Positions 21,185 to 31,339 of a DNA stretch of 64,000 nucleotides are shown in pieces. The DNA is from Pseudomonas aestuarii (GTDB lineage Bacteria; Pseudomonadota; Gammaproteobacteria; Pseudomonadales; Pseudomonadaceae), in assembly GCF_027988105.1 (NCBI RefSeq), contig NZ_JAQJZJ010000004.1, positions 434,001 through 498,000 on the forward strand, given 5' to 3'. The notes beneath the pieces were generated by a model, which saw only the letters and a list, made by a program, of their open reading frames with translations, did no database searches and had not been told where the DNA came from. Every line of letters starts with the position of its first letter. The stretch's first letter is position 1. The position numbers were made by a program, and so were the translations under genes.

Positions 21185-21511
21185 ATGAGCGACGAAGATC
21201 TGGAACAAGACGAGCTCGACGGGGCTGACGAGGACAGTGGCGCTGAAATGGCTGCCGCCGATGACGTCGACAGCGGTGACGACGACGGCGACGAAGTCGT
21301 CAGCACGGGCAAGAGCAAGGCCAAGGCCAAGGCGGCGGTCAGTGTTGAAGAGCTGCCGAGCATCGAAGCCAAGCAGAAGGACCGCGATGCCTTGGCGCGC
21401 GCCATGGAAGACTATCTGGCGCGCGGTGGCAAGGTGCAGGAGGTCGAGCCCAATGTGGTTTCCGACCCACCGAAGAAGCCTGACAGCAAATACGGCAGCC
21501 GTCCTATCTAA
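21185..21511 (+). CDS. sutA: SutA, RNA polymerase-associated slow-growth transcription regulator
   Basis: A 108-residue, very acidic small protein. It has a disordered acidic N-terminal tail (about 1-50, rich in D/E), a short predicted helix (about 58-84, ELPSIEAKQKDRDALARAMEDYL) and a conserved C-terminus ending KKPDSKYGSRPI. This matches Pseudomonas SutA, which binds RNA polymerase and boosts housekeeping transcription during slow growth or stationary phase. The start is ATG 21185, with GAGG seven bases upstream; the in-frame ATG at 21173 is less conserved. The 235-bp region before it contains no gene. Confidence 0.93.
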   Translation: MSDEDLEQDELDGADEDSGAEMAAADDVDSGDDDGDEVVSTGKSKAKAKAAVSVEELPSIEAKQKDRDALARAMEDYLARGGKVQEVEPNVVSDPPKKPDSKYGSRPI

Positions 21512-21529
21512 GGCGCTTGCCGGCCCGGC

Positions 21530-22225
21530 CTATACCCAGCTATGCAGCAGCGCTGGCAATTCGGCCAGGCTGCGGATTTCGCCATCGGCGCGCTTGTCAC
21601 CTTCCCAGGCTTTGTCCTGCGGGTTGAACCAGATCGCCCGCAGGCCAGCCGCCTGGGCGCCGGCGATATCGTCGCTGGGGTGGTCGCCGATATGCACGGC
21701 GTGCTGCGCGGCAACGCCCGCACGCTTGAGTGCTTCCTGAAAGGGCTTGGGATCGGGTTTGCCGACCCCGAGTTCTTCCGCGCACAGGGCGAACTGGAAG
21801 TAGTCGGCCAGGCCCAGGCGGCGTACATCGGCATTGCCGTTGGTAATCACCCCGAGCTGGAAGCGATTGGCCAGGGTCTCCAGGGTCGGGTGTACTTCGG
21901 CGAACAGCTCGACCTGATGGCGTGCAGCGAGAAACACCTGGAAGCCACATTCGGCTAGCGCCACGGCTTCGCTGGGCGGGTAGCCGGCGCCAGCCAGGGC
22001 ATCGTGGAGAATGCGCCGGCGCAGTTCGCTGAGGCGATGCTTGAGCGATGGTTCGGCGTGTAGCAGGCGCGCGCGAATCGTCCACAGGTGTTCGACCGGC
22101 ACCGCGCCCAGGCGTGGCGCATGCAGCGCCAGCCAGTTACGCAGCGTCGCTTCGGCGTCCAGCATCACCGGGGTCACGTCCCACAGGGTGTCGTCGAGGT
22201 CGAAGGTAATCAACTTGATGGTCAT
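21530..22225 (-). CDS. HAD-superfamily hydrolase (YigB/FMN phosphatase-like)
   Basis: A 231-residue HAD hydrolase with nucleophile motif FDLDDTL (D9, D11), motif II VITNGN, the motif III lysine in [10 protein letters not shown] and motif [12 protein letters not shown]. The family includes YigB, an FMN/pyridoxal-phosphate phosphatase encoded beside xerC in many gammaproteobacteria. Its start overlaps the xerC stop by four bases (ATGA), so translation is coupled. The substrate is inferred. Confidence 0.9.
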   Translation of the reverse strand: MTIKLITFDLDDTLWDVTPVMLDAEATLRNWLALHAPRLGAVPVEHLWTIRARLLHAEPSLKHRLSELRRRILHDALAGAGYPPSEAVALAECGFQVFLAARHQVELFAEVHPTLETLANRFQLGVITNGNADVRRLGLADYFQFALCAEELGVGKPDPKPFQEALKRAGVAAQHAVHIGDHPSDDIAGAQAAGLRAIWFNPQDKAWEGDKRADGEIRSLAELPALLHSWV

Positions 22226-23124
22226 TCGCTGCTGCCTTTGCGTTTGGCCCGTGGGTGGGCCTGGTCATACACCGTGGCCAGGTGCTGGAAGTCCAGGTGC
22301 GTATAGACCTGGGTGGTGGCGATATCGGCATGCCCGAGCAGTTCCTGCACCGCGCGCAAGTCCTGCGAGGACTCCAGCATATGGCTGGCGAAGGAATGGC
22401 GCAGCATGTGCGGGTGCAGATTCTGCCCGAGTTCGCGCACCCCGGCCTGACGCACGCGCAGTTGCACCGCGCGCGGGCCGAGCCGGCGACCTTGCTGGCT
22501 GATGAATACCGCGCCATCCCCCGGGTTGGCCATGGCACGCAAGGGTAGCCACTGTTCCAGGGCCTGGCGCGCCATGCGCCCGACCGGCAATTCGCGGGTC
22601 TTGTTGCCCTTGCCCAGTACCCGCACCAGGCCGTCGCCCAGGTCCAGGTTGTCGAGGTTCAGACCGACCAGCTCGGACAGGCGCAGGCCGGAGGAATAGA
22701 ACAGCTCGAGCATGGCCTGATCGCGGCGCGCGATGAAGTCGTCCTCGATCGCGCCGTCGAGTAGCTGGGCAGTGCGGTCGGCATCCAGGGTTTTCGGCAG
22801 GCGCTGCTCGCCTTTCGGCGGGGTCAGGCCGCTGGCCGGATCGTTCTGGCAATGGCCTTCGCGGATCAGGTAGCGGTACAGGCCGCGCGTGGCCGAAAGC
22901 AGGCGAGCCAGGCTGCGGCTGGACTGGCCCTCGAGATTGAGGCGGGCGATCAGCCGACGCAGGCGCGGGGTGTCCAGTGCGGCCCATGCCGCGATCTGCT
23001 CGCGCTCGCAGAAGGCGAGAAGTTTGCTCAGGTCGCGGCTGTAGCCGTCGAGGGTGTGCCGGGAGACCTGGCGCTCGCTGCGCAGGTGTTCGAGGTAGGC
23101 GTCAAGAGCAGCTTCAAGCTTCAA
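22222..23124 (-). CDS. xerC: Site-specific tyrosine recombinase XerC
   Basis: A 300-residue recombinase with the N-terminal SAM-like core-binding domain (about 1-90) and a catalytic domain bearing R148, K172, H239, R242, H265 and nucleophile Y274 (motifs [32 protein letters not shown]). With XerD it resolves chromosome dimers at dif. Upstream on the same strand are DUF484, dapF and lysA, the classic dapF-xerC arrangement, but a palindromic repeat separates xerC from the DUF484 gene. Confidence 0.96.
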   Translation of the reverse strand: MKLEAALDAYLEHLRSERQVSRHTLDGYSRDLSKLLAFCEREQIAAWAALDTPRLRRLIARLNLEGQSSRSLARLLSATRGLYRYLIREGHCQNDPASGLTPPKGEQRLPKTLDADRTAQLLDGAIEDDFIARRDQAMLELFYSSGLRLSELVGLNLDNLDLGDGLVRVLGKGNKTRELPVGRMARQALEQWLPLRAMANPGDGAVFISQQGRRLGPRAVQLRVRQAGVRELGQNLHPHMLRHSFASHMLESSQDLRAVQELLGHADIATTQVYTHLDFQHLATVYDQAHPRAKRKGSSE

Positions 23125-23135
23125 GCGGCGAGCTC

Positions 23136-23226
23136 CGTAGGATGGGTCGGGCCGCGCAGGTTAGCGGCGCATGGCGCTAGATTTACGCGCCAGGTATTAA
23201 GCGTGCGCCGCGTAACCCATCCTACG
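23136..23226. repeat. Extragenic palindrome between DUF484 gene and xerC
   Basis: CGTAGGATGGGT (23136-23147) and ACCCATCCTACG (23215-23226) are perfect 12-bp inverted arms around a GC-rich interior with further partial pairing. The GTAGGATGGGT core is a common gammaproteobacterial intergenic repeat. The right end lies one base from the DUF484 stop codon. Confidence 0.7.
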
Positions 23227-23227
23227 T

Positions 23228-23932
23228 TTAGCGTACCGAACGCAGTGGCGTGGCGAAGCGCGGCAGGACCCGGGCCAGGACTTCGGCGATATAGCCGAGG
23301 AACAGGGTGCCCAGGGAGCTCTTGTAGTGCTGCGGGTCGACACTGCCTATCGCCAGCACGCCATGCAGGCCCTGGTAGGACAACGCAACCACCGCTGCCG
23401 AGCCGACCTGCTTGGCTGCACTTTCGCCGAACAGGAAGTTCAGTTCATGCTCGCGCAACACACCGCAGATGGTCTTACCGCCGGCCAGCAGGCCGCCGAT
23501 GGCCTGATGCGCTTCCGCGCTGCTGACCGAGCGGCCGACCGCTAGCGGCGACTCGCTGAACAGGATCAGGCTGACGAAGGGCACCTGGAACTGGTGACGC
23601 AGGCTGTCTTCCACGGTGATGACCACCTCTTCGAGGCTGGTGGCATCGAGCAGGTCGAGCACCAGGCGACGAGTCTTGTCGAACAGGCGGTCGTTGTCGC
23701 GGGCCACATCCATCAACTGCGAGAGGCGGTGGCGCATCTCGATATTGCGCTCGCGCAACAGCTTCACCTGGCGCTCGACCAGCGAGATGGTATCGCCGCG
23801 CTGGTGCGGAATGCGCAACTCGGGAATCAATTCGTCGTGGTCGACGAAGAACTCCGGGTGCAGGCGCAAGTAGTCAGCCACCCTAGCCGAGTCGAGCTCG
23901 AGTGGTTCGGGCGAATCCTGTTGATCGGTCAT
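23228..23932 (-). CDS. DUF484 family protein (GAF-like)
   Basis: A 234-residue conserved protein of unknown function, beginning with a conserved segment [26 protein letters not shown], then a coiled coil (about 50-85) and a GAF-like sensor fold (about 85-225). It is consistently found between dapF and xerC in gammaproteobacteria. The start ATG at 23932 overlaps the dapF stop by four bases. No ligand or partner is evident from sequence. Confidence 0.9.
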   Translation of the reverse strand: MTDQQDSPEPLELDSARVADYLRLHPEFFVDHDELIPELRIPHQRGDTISLVERQVKLLRERNIEMRHRLSQLMDVARDNDRLFDKTRRLVLDLLDATSLEEVVITVEDSLRHQFQVPFVSLILFSESPLAVGRSVSSAEAHQAIGGLLAGGKTICGVLREHELNFLFGESAAKQVGSAAVVALSYQGLHGVLAIGSVDPQHYKSSLGTLFLGYIAEVLARVLPRFATPLRSVR

Positions 23933-24759
23933 AGGCGAACTTGTCCTTCGTACACGCGCATGGCGGGTCCGGTCATCATAACGGGCTGGCCTGCGCCTGC
24001 CCACTCGATGAGCAACTTGCCGCCGGGCAGTTCGAGTTGCACCGGCGAGTCCATCCAGCCTTGGCCAATTGCCGCCACTGCTGCCGCGCAGGCTCCGGTG
24101 CCGCAGGCCTGGGTCTCGCCAGCGCCGCGCTCCCATACGCGCAGCCTGGCATGCTGGCGGTCGATGATTTGCAGGAAACCGACATTGACCCGCTGCGGAA
24201 AGCGCGGATGGTGTTCCAGTTTCGACCCCAGCTCATGTACCGGTGCATCGTCGACGTTGTCGACGCGCAGCACGGCATGCGGGTTGCCCATGGACACGGC
24301 GGCCAGTTCGAGCGCCTGGCCCTCGACCTCGACGCAGTAGCTCAAGGCTTGCTGATCGGCCTGGAAGGGGATTTGCGCCGGCTCCAGGCGCGGCGCGCCC
24401 ATGTTCACGCGGATCTGGCCGTCGGCGCGCACGTCAAGTTCGATGATGCCGCCCTTGGTTTCAACGCGGATCTGCTTCTTCATCGTCAGCCGCTTGTCCA
24501 GCACGAAGCGGGCGAAGCAGCGGGCACCATTGCCGCACTGCTCCACTTCCGAGCCGTCGGCGTTGAAGATGCGGTAGCGGAAGTCGACGTCCGGATTGCT
24601 CGGTGGCTCCACCAGCAGCAGTTGATCGAAGCCGACGCCGGTGTGGCGATCGCCCCACTGCTTGGCGTTCTTAGGCTGGATATGCGCGTGCTGGCTGACC
24701 AGGTCGAGGACCATGAAGTCGTTGCCGAGGCCGTGCATCTTGGTAAAGCGCAATAACAT
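23929..24759 (-). CDS. dapF: Diaminopimelate epimerase DapF
   Basis: A 276-residue enzyme converting LL-DAP to meso-DAP for lysine and peptidoglycan. The catalytic cysteine pair C75 (EQCGNGARC) and C219 (QACGTGAC) is present, and the N-terminus is the conserved [11 protein letters not shown]. The frame extends upstream through the end of lysA, but ATG 24759 gives the family length. It lies 10 bp downstream of lysA. Confidence 0.97.
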   Translation of the reverse strand: MLLRFTKMHGLGNDFMVLDLVSQHAHIQPKNAKQWGDRHTGVGFDQLLLVEPPSNPDVDFRYRIFNADGSEVEQCGNGARCFARFVLDKRLTMKKQIRVETKGGIIELDVRADGQIRVNMGAPRLEPAQIPFQADQQALSYCVEVEGQALELAAVSMGNPHAVLRVDNVDDAPVHELGSKLEHHPRFPQRVNVGFLQIIDRQHARLRVWERGAGETQACGTGACAAAVAAIGQGWMDSPVQLELPGGKLLIEWAGAGQPVMMTGPAMRVYEGQVRL

Positions 24760-24769
24760 CAGGGTGCCC

Positions 24770-26023
24770 TTATGGTGCTGGCGGCAGCTGGCTTTCGCCC
24801 GCAAAGAGTTCGCTGAGGCTCTCGCGCCGGCGCACTTCGAAGGCCTGATCGCCATCTACCATCACCTCGGCGGCGCGGCCGCGGGTGTTGTAGTTGGAGC
24901 TCATGACGAAGCCGTAGGCGCCCGCCGAACACACGGCCAGCAGGTCGCCCTCGGCCAGTGCCAGGTCGCGATCCTTGGCCAGGAAGTCACCGGTCTCGCA
25001 GATTGGTCCGACAATGTCGTAATTGCGCGTCGCGCCATCGCGCGGCTGCACCGCCACCACGTCCATCCAGGCCTGGTACAGCGCCGGGCGGATCAGGTCG
25101 TTCATCGCCGCGTCGACGATGGCGAAATCCTTGTGCTCGGTGTGCTTGAGGTATTCGACCTGGGTCAGCAGTACGCCGGCATTGGCGACGATCGAGCGAC
25201 CCGGCTCGAACACCAGGGCCAGCTCGCGGCCGGCAATGCGCTCGCGAACGGCGGCGATGTAGTCGCCGGCCAAGGGAGGCTGCTCGTCACGGTATTGCAC
25301 GCCGAGGCCGCCACCCAAATCCAGGTGCTTGATGCGAATACCATCGGCGGCGAGCTGATCAATCAGGGCGAGCAAGCGATCGAGGGCATCGAGGAAGGGC
25401 GGCAGCGTGGTCAGTTGCGAGCCGATATGGCAATCGACACCAACAACCTGCAAATTCGACAAGGCCGCGGCGCGGGCATATACGGCCGGTGCGTCGGCGA
25501 TGGCGATGCCGAACTTGTTCTCTTTCAAACCGGTGGAAATATACGGGTGAGTGCCCGCATCGACATCCGGATTAACCCGCAGCGAAATCGCCGCAGTTGT
25601 GTTCAGCTCGGCGGCGACCAATTGCAGGCGCTCGAGCTCATCGGTGGACTCGACGTTGAAGCAGTGCACGCCCACTTCCAGAGCACGACGCATGTCGTCA
25701 CGGCTCTTGCCGACACCGGAGAAGACGATCCTGCTCGCGTCGCCACCGGCGGCCAGCACACGCTCCAGTTCGCCACGCGAGACGATGTCGAAGCCGGCGC
25801 CGAGGCGCGCCAGCACATTTAACACACCGATATTGGAGTTGGCTTTTACCGCAAAGCAGACCAGGTGCGGCATGCCCTGCAGGGCATCGGCATAGGCGCG
25901 GTACTGCGCCTCGATGTGCGCACGCGAGTAGACGTAGGTCGGCGTACCGAAGCGTTGGGCGATGGCGGACAGGGCCACGCCCTCCGCGAACAGCATACCG
26001 TCGCGGTAGTTGAAGGCGTTCAT
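24770..26023 (-). CDS. lysA: Diaminopimelate decarboxylase LysA
   Basis: A 417-residue PLP fold-III decarboxylase producing L-lysine from meso-DAP. The PLP lysine is K60 (CFAVKANSN). Other conserved elements are the HIGSQ motif, the glycine-rich phosphate loop [15 protein letters not shown], and the C-terminal CETGDF and [14 protein letters not shown]. It is encoded between lptM and dapF, all on the minus strand, in a compact cell-wall/lysine operon. Confidence 0.97.
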   Translation of the reverse strand: MNAFNYRDGMLFAEGVALSAIAQRFGTPTYVYSRAHIEAQYRAYADALQGMPHLVCFAVKANSNIGVLNVLARLGAGFDIVSRGELERVLAAGGDASRIVFSGVGKSRDDMRRALEVGVHCFNVESTDELERLQLVAAELNTTAAISLRVNPDVDAGTHPYISTGLKENKFGIAIADAPAVYARAAALSNLQVVGVDCHIGSQLTTLPPFLDALDRLLALIDQLAADGIRIKHLDLGGGLGVQYRDEQPPLAGDYIAAVRERIAGRELALVFEPGRSIVANAGVLLTQVEYLKHTEHKDFAIVDAAMNDLIRPALYQAWMDVVAVQPRDGATRNYDIVGPICETGDFLAKDRDLALAEGDLLAVCSAGAYGFVMSSNYNTRGRAAEVMVDGDQAFEVRRRESLSELFAGESQLPPAP

Positions 26024-26032
26024 GAGCTGTCC

Positions 26033-26158
26033 CTATTCGGTATGTGCGGGCGCGGGCTTGCTGTCTTCCGGCAGGAACAGCGGGCCTTTCTGGCCACAGC
26101 CGCTCAGCAAGGTGCTGACGGCGACAAGAGCGATAAGGGCAGTAAACAGCCGCTTCAT
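26033..26158 (-). CDS. lptM: LptM/LppL small lipoprotein (LPS assembly lipoprotein)
   Basis: A 41-residue lipoprotein precursor with a signal peptide ending in the lipobox LLSGC, followed by the family hallmark GQKGPLFLP. In E. coli the homologue (YifL/LptM) assists LptD oxidative maturation; Pseudomonas annotations often call it LppL. The start is ATG 26158; a longer in-frame extension to 26287 adds non-conserved basic residues. The spacing to lysA is 9 bp. Confidence 0.9.
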   Translation of the reverse strand: MKRLFTALIALVAVSTLLSGCGQKGPLFLPEDSKPAPAHTE

Positions 26159-26464
26159 GGTGAAGTCCTTGTAATAAAGCATGATTGCGCCGGAGTATAC
26201 CGGCCCCCCGACGCCTTGCCTATGCGCCAGGATTCCCGTCCGACGGGGCTTTACCCGCCTCCTGGGAGAGGTGCGGATCATGCGCATCGAGCAAGGTATA
26301 CTGCGCGTCTTCGCCTGCTCGTCCCGCTATGCTGGCCTTGCGAAGCAACCTTCGAGCACTACGTTGCGCCCGGTTCAGCCGCTCCCGTCTGGCCATCGTG
26401 CGCAACCGTGTCCCAGAGCGCCTGGTACTTTCTGCACCACCTGAATTTTTCGAGGACATCCGCA
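26159..26464. other. Divergent intergenic region lptM/cyaY (306 bp)
   Basis: No gene seen. It carries a minus-strand -10-like TATACT (26199-26194) facing lptM and a plus-strand TATACT (26297-26302) facing cyaY. Neither has a convincing -35. Open frames crossing the region have no recognisable homology. Confidence 0.5.
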
Positions 26465-26797
26465 ATGAGTTTGACCGAAGCCCGCTTTCACGATCTGGTC
26501 GATACCGTACAGCAAGCGGTGGAAGACATTTTCGATGACTGCGACCTGGATCTCGACCTGGAAAACTCGGCGGGTGTATTGACCGTACGTTTCGAGAATG
26601 GCACGCAGCTGATCTTCAGTCGTCAGGAGCCGATTCGTCAGTTGTGGCTGGCGGCCCGTTCCGGCGGTTTCCACTTCGACTACGATGAGGCCAGCGAGCG
26701 CTGGATTTGCGACAGCAGCGATGAGCTGCTGGGTGAAATGCTCGCACGCATCACCCTGGAGCAATCTGGAGCCAACCTTGAGTTTGAAGAGCTCTGA
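26465..26797 (+). CDS. cyaY: Iron-sulfur cluster assembly protein CyaY (frataxin)
   Basis: A 110-residue frataxin with the acidic first-helix ridge (ARFHDLVDTVQQAVEDIFDDCDLDLDLE) that binds iron, and the central sheet segment including QLIFSRQEPIRQLWLAARSGGFHF with its conserved Q/W surface for IscS. It modulates IscS cysteine desulfurase. The start is ATG 26465; the frame is open for a long way upstream on the shadow of lysA, which is not real coding sequence. Confidence 0.95.
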   Translation: MSLTEARFHDLVDTVQQAVEDIFDDCDLDLDLENSAGVLTVRFENGTQLIFSRQEPIRQLWLAARSGGFHFDYDEASERWICDSSDELLGEMLARITLEQSGANLEFEEL

Positions 26798-26993
26798 GTC
26801 AGCTGGCGCTGCGCCCGCCGAGCCGCTAATCGCCTCGCCGTGTGTGCGGCAGTGCTGCCTGGATCAGCGAGATATGTGCCTGGGTTGTGGCCGTTTACTC
26901 AACGAGATTCTCGAATGGGGCAGTGCCGATCATTCGCGTCGCCGGGTTATTTGCCATGCTGCCCGGGCGCGTTTGCCGCAGCGTCAGGGCTGA
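26778..26993 (+). CDS. DUF1289 family small protein
   Basis: About 71 residues from TTG 26778 (GGAG six bases upstream), overlapping cyaY by 20 bases. The DUF1289 signature is clear: SPCVRQCCLDQRDMCLGCGR followed by EILEWGSADHSRRRVI. Four regularly placed cysteines suggest metal binding. No function is known. The exact start is uncertain because no ATG is suitably placed; the coupling to cyaY suggests co-expression. Confidence 0.8.
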   Translation: MSLKSSESAGAAPAEPLIASPCVRQCCLDQRDMCLGCGRLLNEILEWGSADHSRRRVICHAARARLPQRQG

Positions 26994-27044
26994 TCGGCCG
27001 GCCTTGTTTATTTAAATGGCTGTGATACGGTCGACCCGACTTGC

Positions 27045-27082
27045 GCAAAACCCCGTCTCTAGCAGACGGGGTTTTGCTTTTT
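27045..27082 (+). terminator. Rho-independent terminator after cyaY-DUF1289
   Basis: A 14-bp perfect stem GCAAAACCCCGTCT/AGACGGGGTTTTGC with a CTAGC loop, followed by five T residues. Confidence 0.92.
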
Positions 27083-27113
27083 AAGCACTCAGTAAAGGAG
27101 AGTTGAGCTGACC

Positions 27114-27521
27114 ATGTCCAGTGCACCGTCAATTACCATTACCCGTCTCGATTTGCAGCGGTTGGAACGTTTGCTCGACAGCCTGGAGGAGTTCGGCCCG
27201 GGCGCTGTCGCCCTGCAGGCCGAGCTGGATCGGGCCGACGTGATTGGCCACGACCAAGTGCCGGCAGGAGTGGTGACCATGAACTCGCGGGTGCATTGTC
27301 GCGAAGAAAGCAGCGGCAAGGACTATCACCTGACCCTGGTATACCCACAGGACGCCGGCAAAGAAGGCTGTGTATCGATTCTCGCGCCAGTGGGCAGCGC
27401 GCTGCTTGGGCTGAGTGTCGGCCAGCATATCGACTGGATCGCGCCCAGTGGCAAGGCGTTGAAACTGACCCTGCTGGCCGTGGAATACCAGCCGGAAGCG
27501 GCCGGCGAATACAGCCGCTGA
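27114..27521 (+). CDS. rnk: Regulator of nucleoside diphosphate kinase Rnk
   Basis: A 135-residue protein with a short N-terminal coiled coil and a GreA/GreB-type C-terminal domain (VTMNSRVHCRE...LVYPQDA...ILAPVGSALLGLSVGQHIDW). Rnk binds RNA polymerase near the secondary channel and in P. aeruginosa influences Ndk levels and alginate production. Convergent with cyaA; the start at ATG 27114 follows AAAGGAG. Confidence 0.93.
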   Translation: MSSAPSITITRLDLQRLERLLDSLEEFGPGAVALQAELDRADVIGHDQVPAGVVTMNSRVHCREESSGKDYHLTLVYPQDAGKEGCVSILAPVGSALLGLSVGQHIDWIAPSGKALKLTLLAVEYQPEAAGEYSR

Positions 27522-27563
27522 ACTGCTGTTCGGCAGACCTTGGCTGCGGGCCAGTCAGCCTGC

Positions 27564-30419
27564 TCAGGCTTTTTGCAGCGCCGCATTGAGGGCTGCTTCC
27601 AGGCGGGCCTTGTAACGCAGGTAGTGAATGGTCTGGGCGCGCCCATCGCCGAGCACGGCCGACAGGTCGAGGTCGGTGATGTAGCACGGGTAACGCTCGC
27701 CGTCGCGGCGTTGGGCAAGGATATGCCGGGCCACGGCGGCGAACAGGTTGCCGGCATATTCCAGTTCGGAAAATTCGCGGTGGTTGCAATACAGGGTCAC
27801 GTTGGCGCGTTTGCCTTCGACTGGTTCGACAATCGCCTGCACGTCGTAGAAGGGATGGCTCACCGGCGCTTGCGGCGGCGCGCGCAGTTCCACCTGGCGG
27901 GCCCGCAGCGGCGCTGCCGGAAGCACTTCGTAATACAGCACCTCCAGTGCGGTCGACGGCGCTGGACTGTCCAGCGGCAGCAAGGCATTGCGCCGGTACA
28001 GCAGCGATTGCAGGAAGCGCTGCAGCGGCGTAAGCAGGCTTTGCTCGTCGCGAAACGGCATGCTCTGCCGCCACAGTGCGTTGTGTTCGTCGAGCAGGGT
28101 CAGTTCGGCCAGCTCGCTGTTTTCGTGACGACGGTAGAACACCTGGATGCATTCGGGGCGGCCGAGCGGCAGGATCAAGGCCAGGTCGTCACCTTCCAGC
28201 GCGTTGCGGTCAAGGTGTAGCCGGCTGTAGCCCGGTTGCTCCTTGCCGAGCTGCTCGAGCAGCGCCGGCATGTCGGTCAGGGCGGTGTGGCTGACCTGGC
28301 CCGGCGTCAGTTCGAGCAGGTGGTAGTGCTGCTTGATTTGCAGCAAGTAGCGGTTGTGCTGCGTCCCCGCGAAGTTGTTCAGGGTGTCGCGAAACAACTC
28401 CTCGACCCGCTCGGCGATGGTCGCGGCGCGGTTGCGGCAGAAGCAGCGCACCTGCAGGTTGGCTTTGCTGTCGCCGGCCGGCAGGCTGTTGAGAAAGTCG
28501 CGCAGGCAGTCGAGCAGCGCATGGGGGCCGTCATAGTGGCTGACCAGCAGTTCGTTCCAGCTGTTCAGGCTGACCTGGTCGATGGTCAGGATCAGGTTCT
28601 CGCGTACCCCGGAATAACCCAGGGCATCGATTCGTCCGGTGGTCATGTGCACGTTCATCTGGCTGTGCTGCTTGAGCGGGTCGATCCCGACATTGACCAG
28701 CAACAGCACGGCGCCGGGTACGCTGGCGCGTAACAGTGCGCGTTCCTCGATCGCTGGCAGCGGCAGCGGCACCGCCTGTTGCAGGCTGGCGAGCAGATTG
28801 GACAGCTCGAACTCAGTCAGGTCGCTGTCGCCAGGATGCAGTGACAGCCGCGTGCTGCTGTCGATCACGCCATTGCGGTGGCACCAGGCGAGCAGCTCCA
28901 CCAGTTCACGAGCGCGCTTGAGCGGGGCAAAATCCGCCCATTCCTGGGCGCCGAGGCTGCCGTTGAATACGGCCCACTGATCATCCTCGCTGATTTCGGT
29001 CTTGGCTACCCGGACCAGCGTGAGGGTGTCCTCGCCCAGGTCTGGGGCGATGCCGGGATTGATGAATTCGATCTTGCCGGCCTTGCGCTCGAAGGCGGCA
29101 TACAGGCGCCGACCCAGCACGCCGAGGTCGCGACTGTTGAGCGAGCTGCCCGCCTGGGCGTCGCGGGCGAACTGGGAGAGGAAGCGGTAGCTGTAGGTCA
29201 GTTCGTTGACCAGGGCGCGGCGCTCGGCGCTGACCTGGCGCACCTTCCACTGGCTGCGGCTGTCGAGCATCGCCAGCTGTCGGCTGTCCCAGTTCCAGTC
29301 GCTGGTCAGGCGCTCGAGCAGCAGGCGTTGCCAGCTTTTGTGGCGGTCGCGCGACGGCCGGCTGAGTTTCTTATTGATCTTCAGGTACAGGCAGCGGCGG
29401 ATCAGCTCCAGCCGCTCGGTTTCTCCGCGTCCGCTCAGGTATTCCTCCAGGCGGCGGTACACCACGATGTAAGGATCGAGTTCGTCGAGGTCGAGGCGAT
29501 TGCAGAAGACCGCTTGCTTGAAGCGCAGCGACAGGCATTGCACTTGGGGGTGTTCGCTGGCGTAGACCTCGGTGAGCAGCAACTTGAGCACCGATTTGTA
29601 CGGCGACTCGATGCCCTTGAACAGCTGCCACATGCCCGCGCCGATGAATTCGCTCGGAGGGATCTGCGCCAGATGGCCAAGGTCAAGCACCTCTTCGGCG
29701 CGGATGAAGCGCTTGCTCAGAAGGATGTCGATGTAAGCGTGGTAGCGCTGCTCCTCGTACACCGGTACCAGCCACCAGAGCGGGGTGCGCCCGGCCAGCC
29801 AGATCGCCGTGCGGTAGAACTCGTCGAGTAACAGGTAGTGCTGAGTGGTACCGCAGTCGTCCGAGGTCAGCCGCGCCTCGCGGTCGCCGACGGTAAAGCG
29901 CACCGGGTCGACCAGGAAGAAATGTGCTTCGGCGCCCTGGGTCGCCGCCCAGGCCTCCAACTGGTCGCACTTCTTGCGCAGTTCGGCGATTTCCTGGGTA
30001 CTGAGATCGGTCGCGTGACAGACCCACAGGTCCATATCGCTTTGCTCGGCCTGGGCCACGGTGCCCAGGCTGCCCATCAGGAACAGCCCGTGCAGTGGCA
30101 GTGCGCTGTTGCCGCGGCGCGCCTTGTAGGCGAACGAGCGGGTCAGTCGCTGCGCTTCGGCGAGCAGCTCGTCGCCCGGCTCGAAGCCGCTCAGCCCGGC
30201 GGGTGTCAGCCCTGAGACATAGCCCGGCAGCAGCGGATGATTGACGTGAAACAATAGTGGCAGCAGCTTCAGGACCAGCTGCTGGCGCGTCGACAGTGCC
30301 TGCATGGCGCGCTGCAGGCGGCCGGCATTGACCTTGAGAAAGCGTGCGCGCAGTTGAGCCAGCACCTTGCGGTCGATGCCGTCATCGATATCCGGGCGAA
30401 TTTCCTGGGTACGGCTCAT
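27564..30419 (-). CDS. cyaA: Class I adenylate cyclase CyaA
   Basis: A 951-residue enterobacterial-type adenylate cyclase that makes cAMP for Vfr/CRP signalling. The N-terminal nucleotidyltransferase motif is GSLGTVAQAEQSDMDLWV (G116-S117, D128, D130). The remainder is the regulatory domain. A start nine codons upstream is also open, but ATG 30419 opens the conserved reading. The ribosome site is weak, which is usual for class I cyclases. Convergent with rnk. Confidence 0.95.
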   Translation of the reverse strand: MSRTQEIRPDIDDGIDRKVLAQLRARFLKVNAGRLQRAMQALSTRQQLVLKLLPLLFHVNHPLLPGYVSGLTPAGLSGFEPGDELLAEAQRLTRSFAYKARRGNSALPLHGLFLMGSLGTVAQAEQSDMDLWVCHATDLSTQEIAELRKKCDQLEAWAATQGAEAHFFLVDPVRFTVGDREARLTSDDCGTTQHYLLLDEFYRTAIWLAGRTPLWWLVPVYEEQRYHAYIDILLSKRFIRAEEVLDLGHLAQIPPSEFIGAGMWQLFKGIESPYKSVLKLLLTEVYASEHPQVQCLSLRFKQAVFCNRLDLDELDPYIVVYRRLEEYLSGRGETERLELIRRCLYLKINKKLSRPSRDRHKSWQRLLLERLTSDWNWDSRQLAMLDSRSQWKVRQVSAERRALVNELTYSYRFLSQFARDAQAGSSLNSRDLGVLGRRLYAAFERKAGKIEFINPGIAPDLGEDTLTLVRVAKTEISEDDQWAVFNGSLGAQEWADFAPLKRARELVELLAWCHRNGVIDSSTRLSLHPGDSDLTEFELSNLLASLQQAVPLPLPAIEERALLRASVPGAVLLLVNVGIDPLKQHSQMNVHMTTGRIDALGYSGVRENLILTIDQVSLNSWNELLVSHYDGPHALLDCLRDFLNSLPAGDSKANLQVRCFCRNRAATIAERVEELFRDTLNNFAGTQHNRYLLQIKQHYHLLELTPGQVSHTALTDMPALLEQLGKEQPGYSRLHLDRNALEGDDLALILPLGRPECIQVFYRRHENSELAELTLLDEHNALWRQSMPFRDEQSLLTPLQRFLQSLLYRRNALLPLDSPAPSTALEVLYYEVLPAAPLRARQVELRAPPQAPVSHPFYDVQAIVEPVEGKRANVTLYCNHREFSELEYAGNLFAAVARHILAQRRDGERYPCYITDLDLSAVLGDGRAQTIHYLRYKARLEAALNAALQKA

Positions 30420-30536
30420 GCGCAGGCTCGGCGGGCAATGCGCCAAGACGGTCGGTCGTGGCGAGGTGCAGGTCGGAGTGCCACAGCGCCCACGCCATTG
30501 CCCGCTGGCGCGGGCGGCGCGGGGCGTGCCGGCGGG

Positions 30537-30782
30537 TCAGGCGGTTTCTGTCACATTGAGAATGGTCAGCAAGACTTGCGCGTGCTCGGCTGCATCCAGT
30601 CCCAGGCTGGTCAGGTAACCGCCATCGTCCTGGGTGACCAGGCCTTTGGCATGCAGGCGTTTGGCCGCCGCAATCGCTTGCGGGGCGGCAACATGGTGAA
30701 CCTTGAGGCCTTCCTGGGTGTTGTCCAGGTTATACAGGGCGAGAAGATCCAGTTCGGCAACCAGCTCAGGGGTAAAAGACAT
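30537..30782 (-). CDS. TIGR02647-family small protein
   Basis: An 81-residue conserved Pseudomonas protein, MSFTPELVAELDLLALYNLDNTQEGLKVH onward, with a predicted winged-helix-like pattern (AIAAAKRLHAKGLVTQDDGGYLTSLG). Database entries of this kind are sometimes called DNA-binding, but no function is established. The start is ATG 30782 (GGAG upstream); the open frame further up is not conserved. It lies 117 bp upstream of cyaA on the same strand. Confidence 0.78.
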   Translation of the reverse strand: MSFTPELVAELDLLALYNLDNTQEGLKVHHVAAPQAIAAAKRLHAKGLVTQDDGGYLTSLGLDAAEHAQVLLTILNVTETA

Positions 30783-30918
30783 AAGTGCTCCAGGCTCTTG
30801 TAAACAGGGGCCGGGCAGCGCTTGTGCCCGACTGGTTGAGCCCGCGTGAATGAAACGAGGCGCGGGTGTGTGCAGTGTAGCGAGACGCGAGGCTGTGCGC
30901 AGGACTAAGCGACTGGCG

Positions 30919-31197
30919 TCAGGGCATTTCTTTTGGTAACTCCGGCAGTGCGCGCAGGGCTTGCTCGTAGGCCGCACCATCGAATGGCCGATCTGCGTCG
31001 AGCATGGCCTTGATCTCGTGGGCCAGCACCATCGCCATCAGCTGCAGGATTTCTTCCCGCTCGTAGCCGACCAGGCTCAACTTGTTCAGGGTCGCCAGGG
31101 CGGCAGGTGGCTCTGCGGCCTCGATCTGATTCTCGATGGCCTGGATCAGCGCTGCTTCGGTAAAGGCTTCGTCTTCGTTTTCGTCGTGTTCGCTCAT
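30919..31197 (-). CDS. Conserved hypothetical protein, acidic, helical
   Basis: A 92-residue acidic protein (MSEHDENEDEAFTEAALIQAIENQIEAAEPP...). I see an all-helical pattern with YEREEILQLMAMVLAHEI in the middle and no signal peptide, TM segment or catalytic motif. Conserved Pseudomonas relatives sit in the same position near cyaA, so it is probably real. I cannot assign a function. The start is ATG 31197; the preceding 32 codons of open frame look non-coding. Confidence 0.7.
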   Translation of the reverse strand: MSEHDENEDEAFTEAALIQAIENQIEAAEPPAALATLNKLSLVGYEREEILQLMAMVLAHEIKAMLDADRPFDGAAYEQALRALPELPKEMP

Positions 31198-31339
31198 GGC
31201 TGGCTTATCCGTGGATTGAGCGTGCAGTGTGCCAGCGTGACCGCGCCCGCGCCATTCACTGCTCTGATACGGCTGGCTGGGATAGTGTGCCAAGGGCTAT
31301 AACTCTCACTATTCATCCACTGGCCTGGAGCCTGGCAGA